Of a stretch of DNA of 10,816 nucleotides, positions 5,550 to 10,816 are shown piece by piece (position 1 is the stretch's first letter; each line of letters opens with the position of its first letter). Source of the stretch: CAYZXA01 sp964482335 (GTDB taxonomy: Bacteria; Patescibacteriota; Minisyncoccia; Minisyncoccales; MHMH01); contig CAYZXA010000011.1 in NCBI GenBank assembly GCA_964482335.1, positions 1 through 10,816 of the forward strand. Reading direction: 5' to 3'. The notes under the pieces were generated by a model. The model searched no databases and was not told where the DNA came from. It saw nothing but the letters and a program-made list of their open reading frames with translations. Made by a program: the position numbers and the translations under genes.

Positions 5550-7857
5550 GTTTAGCTATGTTTATGATGGTTTTAATGATAGCGTCGGGGCTCAAAGAAA
5601 TACTCTCTATGCCTTCTTTAACTAAGAATTTAGCGAATTCTGGATAATCGGAGGGTGCCTGACCGCAAATGCCACAATATTTCTTTTGTTTTCTGCATTC
5701 TTGAATAACCTGGCTGATCATTTTTTTAACCGCCTCGTTCCTTTCATCGCCCACCGAAGCTATTTTAGCATTGTCTCTGTCTATTCCCAAACACAACTGA
5801 GTTAAATCATTTGAGCCAATGGAAACTCCGTCAAATATTTTAAGGAAGTCTTTAATCAAAATAACATTGGATGGAATCTCACACATAACAATCACTTTCA
5901 AACCATCTCTGCCTTTAACCAAACCTCCTTCTTTCATAATTTTCAATACCTTATGTCCTTCTTCCGGTGTCCGGCAAAAGGGCACCATTACCCAGATATT
6001 TTTTAAACCAAATTCTTGTCTAACCTTTTTAATGGCCTGGCATTCTAAAAGAAAAGCTTTCTTAAATTCAGCATCGTAATAACGAGAAGCGCCCCGCCAA
6101 CCCAGCATAGGGTTTTCCTCTTTTGGTTCAAACTTTTGGCCGCCAGCTAAAGCAGCGTATTCATTTGTCTTAAAGTCAGAAAGTCTGACAATGACCTGCT
6201 CAGGCCAGAAAGCAGCACCAATCTGTCCAATTCCCCGAGCCAATTCATCAATAAAATATTGGCTTCTTCCCTGGCTTATTAAGGCCAGGGGGTGAGCTTT
6301 AATCTTTGAAGCAATAATAAATTCTTCCCTGGCTAAACCCACTCCTTTGTGAGGTAAAAAGGAATTCTTGAAAGCAATCTCAGGCGTACCAATATTTAGC
6401 ATTATTTTGGTCTTAATTTTGGGAATTTTCTTAAGGTTGTATTTTTTCTCCTGCCACTTTACCTTTCCCTGGTAAATCTTACCAATTTCACCTAAAGAGC
6501 AATCCATAGTAACAAAGCTACCAGTTTTTAAAACAGATGTTCCCTTCTTACTCCCTACAATACAAGGAACGCCCAGTTCTCTACTGACAATGGCTGCATG
6601 AGAAGTTTTTCCCCCGCTGTCAGTAATAATGCCTGAAGCTTTTTTCATGACCGGCTCCCAGTCAGGATTAGTAATGGTTGTTACTAATATTTCTTTGTCT
6701 CGGAACTTACTGATGCCCTTGACGTTTTTAATCACCCTGACTTTTCCTGAAGCAATCTTCTGGCCAACAGCAATGCCTTCGAGTAAAACCTTAGGATTTC
6801 TTTCTTCCAAAATATATTCTTTGAAGGTTGTTTTTGTTGTATGAACATGAACTGTCTCGGGCCTGGCCTGCACTATAAAAAGCTGACCGAGAGAACCGTC
6901 TTTGGCCCATTCAATATCCATGGGCAGCTTGTAATGCTCTTCTATCTGGCAGGCCCAACGGGCTAAAGTTAAAATTTCTTTCTCAGATAAAGAAAACTTC
7001 ATTCTCTCTTTTTGAGGAACTGAAACCTGAGAAAGGCCTCCATTTTTTCCATAGACAAGCTTTCTTTTTTTCGTCCCTAAGTTTTTAACGATGATCGGTT
7101 TAAAACCTTGCTTCAAGGTTGATTTAAAAACATAGAATTCATCTGGAATAACCTTTCCTTTAACCAACATCTCTCCCACCCCATAGGAGCTATTGATTAA
7201 AACAACATCACGGAATCCGGTTTCTGTATCCAATGTGAAAATAACGCCAGCTGAAGCCTTATCAGATCTTGCCATTTTCTGTACGCCAACACTTAAAGCA
7301 ATTTTTAAATGTTTAAAGCCTGCTTTCTGCCTATAGGAAATAACTCTGTCAGTGAATAGAGAGGCAATACACTTTTGACAAGTCTTAATCAAATTCTTTT
7401 CTCCCCTAACATTCAAATAGCTTTCATGCTGACCAGCAAAAGAAGCTGAAGGCAAATCTTCAGCCGTAGCTGAAGACCTAACAGCTACATCAGCATCTTT
7501 ACCGTATTGCTGGCAAAGCTTGCCATAAGCCTTTTTGACTTCTCTTTCTAAATCTTTGGGAAATTTAGCCTTTAAAATCAACTGTCTTATCTTTCGACCC
7601 CTGGCTTGCAAATTCTGCACGTTATTAATATCCAGCCCTTTCAAAACATCCTCTATCTGTTTTTTTAACTTATTCTCATTAATTAAATGCCAGTAGGCTC
7701 TAGCATTTAAAGCAAACCCGTTAGGAATATTAATACCTTTTTTAACCAAAGCTCCATACATCTCACCCAAAGAAGCATTTTTACCGCCAACCAAAGCTAC
7801 ATCTTTCGCAGAAATGTCTTTAAACCAGAAAATATATTTTTGTTTTTTATTCTTCAT
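5542..7857 (-). CDS. ppsA: Phosphoenolpyruvate synthase (pyruvate, water dikinase)
   Basis: Converts pyruvate, ATP and water to PEP, AMP and phosphate through a phosphohistidine; some organisms run it towards pyruvate. The 771 residues (ATG at 7857) carry an N-terminal ATP/pyruvate-binding domain (DVALVGGKNASLGEMY at 19-34, AVRSSATAEDLPSASFAGQ at 125-143, IEWAKDG, FIVQARPET). The swivelling phosphohistidine domain has DSGGKTSHAAIVSRELGVP, with H420 the phosphorylated residue (E. coli H421). The C-terminal TIM barrel has GWRGASRYY, SIGSNDLTQLCLGIDRD and CGICGQAPSDYPEF, with C731 the expected acid/base. Length is close to E. coli PpsA (792), and PEP-synthase rather than PPDK features fit. A TTG at 7875 could add six residues, but neither start has a clear ribosome binding site. 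It overlaps the PfkB kinase by 8 bp and follows the pilin by 43 bp. Confidence 0.95.
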   Translation of the reverse strand: MKNKKQKYIFWFKDISAKDVALVGGKNASLGEMYGALVKKGINIPNGFALNARAYWHLINENKLKKQIEDVLKGLDINNVQNLQARGRKIRQLILKAKFPKDLEREVKKAYGKLCQQYGKDADVAVRSSATAEDLPSASFAGQHESYLNVRGEKNLIKTCQKCIASLFTDRVISYRQKAGFKHLKIALSVGVQKMARSDKASAGVIFTLDTETGFRDVVLINSSYGVGEMLVKGKVIPDEFYVFKSTLKQGFKPIIVKNLGTKKRKLVYGKNGGLSQVSVPQKERMKFSLSEKEILTLARWACQIEEHYKLPMDIEWAKDGSLGQLFIVQARPETVHVHTTKTTFKEYILEERNPKVLLEGIAVGQKIASGKVRVIKNVKGISKFRDKEILVTTITNPDWEPVMKKASGIITDSGGKTSHAAIVSRELGVPCIVGSKKGTSVLKTGSFVTMDCSLGEIGKIYQGKVKWQEKKYNLKKIPKIKTKIMLNIGTPEIAFKNSFLPHKGVGLAREEFIIASKIKAHPLALISQGRSQYFIDELARGIGQIGAAFWPEQVIVRLSDFKTNEYAALAGGQKFEPKEENPMLGWRGASRYYDAEFKKAFLLECQAIKKVRQEFGLKNIWVMVPFCRTPEEGHKVLKIMKEGGLVKGRDGLKVIVMCEIPSNVILIKDFLKIFDGVSIGSNDLTQLCLGIDRDNAKIASVGDERNEAVKKMISQVIQECRKQKKYCGICGQAPSDYPEFAKFLVKEGIESISLSPDAIIKTIINIAKHV

Positions 7858-7878
7858 TTTTATTTGAAAAATCAAGGT

Positions 7879-7897
7879 TCTTGCTGTTTAAGCAAGA
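7879..7897 (-). other. Hairpin between the pilin and ppsA
   Basis: TCTTGCT and AGCAAGA form a perfect 7-bp stem around a 5-nt loop, starting 3 bases after the pilin stop codon. On the minus strand the nearest T-run begins about 7 nt downstream of the stem, too far for a standard intrinsic terminator. A second small palindrome, TTGATTTTTCAA, overlaps that T-run at 7864-7875. It could be a weak attenuator, an mRNA-stability hairpin, or chance. Confidence 0.35.
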
Positions 7898-7900
7898 TTC

Positions 7901-8332
7901 TTATTCACAAATGGCTGAAGTAATTTCACCATCTATTTCTCGGGAAAGACCAGCTGATTCTATGCACCAATACTTACCGGTTCTAGCAACCATAGGAGAA
8001 GAAACGGCAAATGATCTTTTGTCAGCTGATTCAATACATTTTACGGTTTTATTGCCATTATCTTTTTCAATTTTATCTTCTAAAATACCGAATTCTCCGT
8101 CATCGCTCAAAGTGTCATTTTCTTCGTCGCACACCTGGCTATAGTTTTCGTTATTATTAATATAATTCATCTCAGCTGCATTTCTCACCTGGTGCATATA
8201 AGATTGAATGCTGGCATCGCGCGCTTTGGCCCGAGAATCGCCTACATTAACCAAAACAATGGTTGAAAGCAGGCCAATAATAGTTACCACCACTAAAAGT
8301 TCAATTAATGTGAATCCTTTTTTATGATGCAT
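7901..8332 (-). CDS. Type IV pilin-like protein with N-methylation motif
   Basis: Predicted pilin or pseudopilin subunit of 143 residues, processed by prepilin peptidase and held in the membrane or assembled into a fibre. The leader MHHKKG is followed by FTLIELLVVVTIIGLLSTIVLV: cleavage after G6, N-methylation of F7, and the conserved Glu at mature position 5 (E11). The hydrophobic helix spans about residues 7-30. The soluble domain is acidic and has four cysteines (C68, C99, C123, C142), the last one residue from the C-terminus, enough for two disulfides. Its first 28 bases overlap the end of ackA in another frame, with only a weak purine stretch upstream. No other pilus gene (PilB, PilC, PilD, PilT) is in the window. 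Major pilin, minor pilin and competence or secretion pseudopilin cannot be told apart. Confidence 0.9.
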   Translation of the reverse strand: MHHKKGFTLIELLVVVTIIGLLSTIVLVNVGDSRAKARDASIQSYMHQVRNAAEMNYINNNENYSQVCDEENDTLSDDGEFGILEDKIEKDNGNKTVKCIESADKRSFAVSSPMVARTGKYWCIESAGLSREIDGEITSAICE

Positions 8333-9360
8333 AATCTTTTAATTTTTTGAGCAATGGCCAATTCCTCGTCGGTCTTAACTGCTAAAATTTTAGTTGGCTT
8401 GGGACTTTTTAAAATATTTAAACTATTACAAACCATATTTCGGATTTTTTTAGAGCCAAAGCCAATTGCTCCGGTAAAAACTAAAACATCGCAACCGCCC
8501 AAAACAGTAAAGTAAGCACCGATATACTTTTGAATGCGATAAGTAAAAATTTTAAGAGCTAATTTTGCCCGCTTGTTGCCTTGTTTGGCCTCTTCTAAAA
8601 TTTCTTTCATATCAGACAAACCGCAAATTCCCTTAAGTCCCGATTGATAATTTAAAATTTCATCTGCTTTTTGAACTGAAAAAAGCTTAGAAAGTTCAAG
8701 TACCACACCGGGATCAATATCGCCTGATCTTGTCAGCATAACCAAGCCTTCCAGTGGAGTAAAACCCATTGATGTATCAATTGCTTTGCCGTTTTTTATC
8801 GCACTGACTGAAGACCCGCCACCTAAATGGCAACTGATAATCTTTATTTTTTTAAAAGGTTGGCCGATTTTCTTTGCTGCAAGTTCCGCAACATATTGAT
8901 GGGAAATGCCATGAAAACCAAATCGCTGAAAACCATATTTTTTTCTTATTTTCTCAGGCAAAGGATAATAATATGCTTTTTCGGGCAAATCTTTGTAAAA
9001 TCCAGTATCAAAAACAGCTATCTGTTTTGCTTTTGGGAAAATCTTTGAAGCAACTATTATCCCCAAAATATTAAAAGGATTATGCAAAGGAGCTAATTTA
9101 TTATATTTTTGCAGTTCTTTTAAAATCTTAGATGTTATTCTTACTGGCTCTCTGAATTTTTTACCTCCATGAACCACCCTGTGTCCAATATAATTTATCT
9201 GCTTATCGTAATGTTTTAGCTTTCTAAGTTCCTGGGTTAAAGTTTTTTGATAAGCCTGCTGATTTCTAATGACCAACTTTTTTACTTTCAGTAATTTTAA
9301 ATCATTATCAAAAATTTTATATTTCAAAGATTGGCTACCGCAATTTAATACTAAAATCAT
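8305..9360 (-). CDS. ackA: Acetate kinase, short and divergent
   Basis: Transfers phosphate between acetyl phosphate and ADP, giving acetate and ATP; it acts directly after PduL. The ASKHA-fold motifs are present: LNCGSQSLKYKIF with N6, GHRVVHGG with R61, FDTGFY with D118, FGFHGISH with H150, CHLGGGSSV (177-185) and TRSGDIDPG with R211. These match the N7, R91, D148, H180 and R241 positions of Methanosarcina thermophila AckA. Two departures stand out. The length is 351 against about 400. Near the C-terminus the usual FTAGIGENS reads FTGAIGFGS, so the Mg-binding Glu (E384 in M. thermophila) is Phe at 301, although the later TDEELAIA is kept. Its ATG overlaps the pduL stop as ATGA, and its end overlaps the pilin by 28 bp. 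Another short-chain acyl kinase is possible, but the pairing with PduL favours acetate. Confidence 0.88.
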   Translation of the reverse strand: MILVLNCGSQSLKYKIFDNDLKLLKVKKLVIRNQQAYQKTLTQELRKLKHYDKQINYIGHRVVHGGKKFREPVRITSKILKELQKYNKLAPLHNPFNILGIIVASKIFPKAKQIAVFDTGFYKDLPEKAYYYPLPEKIRKKYGFQRFGFHGISHQYVAELAAKKIGQPFKKIKIISCHLGGGSSVSAIKNGKAIDTSMGFTPLEGLVMLTRSGDIDPGVVLELSKLFSVQKADEILNYQSGLKGICGLSDMKEILEEAKQGNKRAKLALKIFTYRIQKYIGAYFTVLGGCDVLVFTGAIGFGSKKIRNMVCNSLNILKSPKPTKILAVKTDEELAIAQKIKRLCIIKKDSH

Positions 9361-9926
9361 GAAATTAATGTTCCGATTCCTTTTTTAGTAATTCCAGCAG
9401 CGTTGCCTTCGTCAGTATCCAAATGCATAGACAATCTGTAATCTTTTCTTACCCGCACCGCAACATGGCAAAACGTTACTGCTCTCGTCCCTTTGGTTTT
9501 TACTGAAACTAAATCTTTATTCTTAATTCCCTTCTTTTTTGCCTCAGCCGGAGATATATGAACATGCCGCCAAGCAACAATAACTCCTTCTTTAAGAGCT
9601 AAATTGTTCCTTGGCCCAATTATCAAAATGCCAGGAGTGCCCTTTAAATCTCCTGATTTTCTAATTGGAACCTTTATCCCCAGATTAAAGGTATCGGTTA
9701 AAGAAATTTCAAGCTGAGTTCTGGAACGAAGAGGGCCAACAACTCTCACGTTGGGAATTTCTCTTTTGCCAAAACGAATATTTACTGTTTCTCTGGCGGC
9801 AAATTGAGATTGGGTAAGGTTATTTTTCTTATTCAATTTATATCCTTTGCCAAAAAGAATTGCTAAATCTTTTTGACATAAATGAAGATGCCTAGCAGAT
9901 ATTTCAATGGGTATTTCTTTAGACAT
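9357..9926 (-). CDS. pduL: Phosphate acyltransferase, PduL family
   Basis: Zinc-dependent phosphotransacylase exchanging CoA for phosphate on acetyl- or propanoyl-CoA; it is unrelated to classical Pta but does the same job. The 189 residues hold two barrel domains with paired motifs: SARHLHL (H13, H15), FAARETV (E46), VVGPLRSRTQLEIS, KSGDLKGTPG, WRHVHISPAEA (H121, H123) and MHLDTDEGNAAG (H168). The histidines and E46 are probable zinc ligands. The protein starts straight into the fold at PIEISARH, without the amphipathic N-terminal encapsulation peptide of microcompartment PduL, and no shell genes are nearby, so a cytosolic acetate pathway is likely. It is first in the nine-gene run, with a TATAAT promoter just upstream and no ribosome binding site, and overlaps ackA as ATGA. 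Confidence 0.94.
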   Translation of the reverse strand: MSKEIPIEISARHLHLCQKDLAILFGKGYKLNKKNNLTQSQFAARETVNIRFGKREIPNVRVVGPLRSRTQLEISLTDTFNLGIKVPIRKSGDLKGTPGILIIGPRNNLALKEGVIVAWRHVHISPAEAKKKGIKNKDLVSVKTKGTRAVTFCHVAVRVRKDYRLSMHLDTDEGNAAGITKKGIGTLIS

Positions 9927-9937
9927 TCTATTTATTT

Positions 9938-9965
9938 ATTATACTCCAAATAAAAAAACGAGCAA
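9938..9965 (-). promoter_or_regulatory. Promoter for the pduL-ackA gene run
   Basis: On the minus strand a perfect TATAAT (9943 down to 9938) lies 11 nt before the pduL ATG. A weak -35, TTGCTC (9965 down to 9960), sits 16 bp further upstream, inside the gap terminator stem. Transcription would start near 9931, giving a leader of about five bases with no Shine-Dalgarno sequence. The -10 box is convincing; the -35 box has only the TTG core. Confidence 0.55.
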
Positions 9966-9975
9966 AGCTCGTTTT
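9952..9975 (-). terminator. Intrinsic terminator after gap
   Basis: AAAACGAGC and GCTCGTTTT form a 9-bp stem around a 3-nt loop (9955-9975). On the minus strand a run of seven T begins within the 3' arm. It lies 32 bases after the GAPDH stop codon and is the one clear rho-independent terminator in the window. Confidence 0.88.
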
Positions 9976-10007
9976 CTCTACTGACAGAAGCCGAACCCCA
10001 ATAAATT

Positions 10008-10816
10008 CTATATCCTCTTTCCTATATAATCGGCAAATTCAGCTAAACGGCAGGCATAACCATATTCGTTGTCGTACCAAGCTAAAACCTTAACCAAGTT
10101 GCCATTGACCATAGTGGAAGGCGCATCAACCACAGCTGAAAAAGTATTGCCAATGTAATCAGAAGAAACCAAAGGAGCGTTCTCAACAGATAAAATGCCT
10201 TTCATTGCCTTGCCTTGCGAAGCCATTTTGAAAACAGAATTAGCTCTGGCTACAGTAGTTTTTTTACCTACCTCGCAAATTAAATCTAAAACAGAAACAG
10301 TTGGCGTTGGCACCCTTATAGCCATGCCGTCTAATTTTCCTTTAAGTTCAGGAATAACATTGCCAATAGCTCTGGCAGCGCCGGTTGAAGTAGGAACAAT
10401 GTTTAAAGCTGCTGCCCTAGCCCTCCTTAAGTCTTTATGAGGCAAATCTAGGATTTTCTGACCGGTAGTATAGCTGTGAATCGTTGTCATAAATCCCTTA
10501 ATTATTTTGAAGTTATCGTTTAAAACTTTGGCCACCGGTGCCAAGCAATTTGTCGTGCAAGAAGCCATGCTTAAAATATCATATTTTTTAAGATCTAGTT
10601 TACCTTCGTTCACTCCCAAAACAATATGGGGAACTTTTTCAGTCTTGCAGTTAGCTGAAATAATGACTTTCTTAGCGCCAGCTGACAAGTGTTTTTTAGC
10701 TCCTTGATAATCTGTAAAAATTCCTGTGCATTCCAAAACAACATCAACTCCTAATTTTTTCCAAGGCAGGTTTGCTGGATCTTTCTCAGCTAAAAATTTA
10801 ACCTGAGCACCAATGG
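10008..10816 (-). CDS. gap: Glyceraldehyde-3-phosphate dehydrogenase (5' end outside the window)
   Basis: Oxidises and phosphorylates glyceraldehyde-3-phosphate to 1,3-bisphosphoglycerate in glycolysis. The frame is open to the window edge and 268 residues are visible, beginning IGAQVKFLAEKDPANLPW, so roughly 70 N-terminal residues of the NAD-binding domain are missing. Visible marks are VVLECTGIFTD (usually E-S-T-G), SMASCTTNCLAP with the catalytic cysteine at codon 10557-10559, TTIHSYTTGQ with the catalytic histidine, NIVPTSTGAARAIG, MAIRVPTPTVSV and WYDNEYGYACR. It ends in TAG, so it depends on the RF1 encoded at the left of the window. The terminator at 9952-9975 separates it from the pduL run. 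Cofactor preference cannot be judged because the deciding N-terminal loop is missing. Confidence 0.96.
   Translation of the reverse strand, partial: IGAQVKFLAEKDPANLPWKKLGVDVVLECTGIFTDYQGAKKHLSAGAKKVIISANCKTEKVPHIVLGVNEGKLDLKKYDILSMASCTTNCLAPVAKVLNDNFKIIKGFMTTIHSYTTGQKILDLPHKDLRRARAAALNIVPTSTGAARAIGNVIPELKGKLDGMAIRVPTPTVSVLDLICEVGKKTTVARANSVFKMASQGKAMKGILSVENAPLVSSDYIGNTFSAVVDAPSTMVNGNLVKVLAWYDNEYGYACRLAEFADYIGKRI

Noticed and set aside
7858..7875. TTG at 7875 as the ppsA start
   Set aside because: It cannot be excluded, but the six extra residues match no conserved part of the family and there is no ribosome binding site before the TTG; the ATG is preferred.
7881..8144. Plus-strand open frame opposite the pilin
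   Set aside because: It mirrors the pilin coding sequence, has no recognisable motif, and its start sits in the pilin-ppsA hairpin.
9357..9926. Microcompartment locus suggested by PduL
   Set aside because: No shell protein, diol dehydratase or encapsulation peptide is present.
1..10816. UGA recoded to glycine as in Gracilibacteria/SR1
   Set aside because: TGA ends pyrH, prfA, the transglycosylase, ppsA and pduL at expected family lengths, so it is a stop here.

Overview
The window looks like an AT-rich chromosome segment of a reduced bacterium of the Patescibacteria/CPR radiation, probably a Parcubacteria-like lineage. This is an inference from gene content: an archaeal-type UMP kinase, a class I release factor lacking its N-terminal domain, a shortened acetate kinase, an L25 with a long Lys/Glu tail, a fermentative PduL-AckA route and genes packed with overlapping ends. 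TGA, TAA and TAG all end genes here, so the standard bacterial code applies and not the UGA=Gly code of some CPR groups. No marker gene fixes the exact lineage.

Left part (1-1659, + strand): the UMP kinase gene (5' end outside the window), then ribosomal protein L31 (rpmE) and peptide chain release factor 1 (prfA). A good sigma70-like promoter (663-690) overlaps the UMP kinase stop codon and would start transcription almost at the rpmE start codon. prfA starts one base after rpmE and encodes only 242 residues.

Middle and right (1643-9926, - strand): nine genes in one direction, with junctions from a 28-bp overlap to a 43-bp gap. In transcription order they are pduL, ackA, a type IV pilin-like gene, ppsA, a PfkB-family sugar kinase, a class II fructose-bisphosphate aldolase, a small ferredoxin, ribosomal protein L25 (interrupted by a 100-N assembly gap) and a secreted coiled-coil lytic transglycosylase. 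A promoter with a perfect TATAAT (9938-9965) lies just upstream of pduL. The last gene runs into prfA from the opposite side, with 17 bp of 3' overlap.

Right edge (10008-10816, - strand): the 3' three-quarters of glyceraldehyde-3-phosphate dehydrogenase, followed by an intrinsic terminator (9952-9975) that adjoins the pduL promoter.

Read together, the minus-strand genes describe a compact fermentative core. Sugar kinase, aldolase and GAPDH belong to glycolysis, PEP synthase links PEP and pyruvate, ferredoxin could accept electrons from pyruvate oxidation, and PduL plus AckA turn acetyl-CoA into acetate and ATP. The pilin, L25 and cell-wall hydrolase are unrelated passengers on the same likely transcript. 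I saw no tRNA, rRNA, CRISPR array, insertion sequence or phage gene, and no intergenic stretch reaches 300 bases. No wholly new system is evident. The points most worth a second look are the domain-1-less RF1, the acetate kinase lacking its usual Mg-binding Glu, the PfkB kinase as a possible phosphofructokinase, and the near-leaderless promoters.
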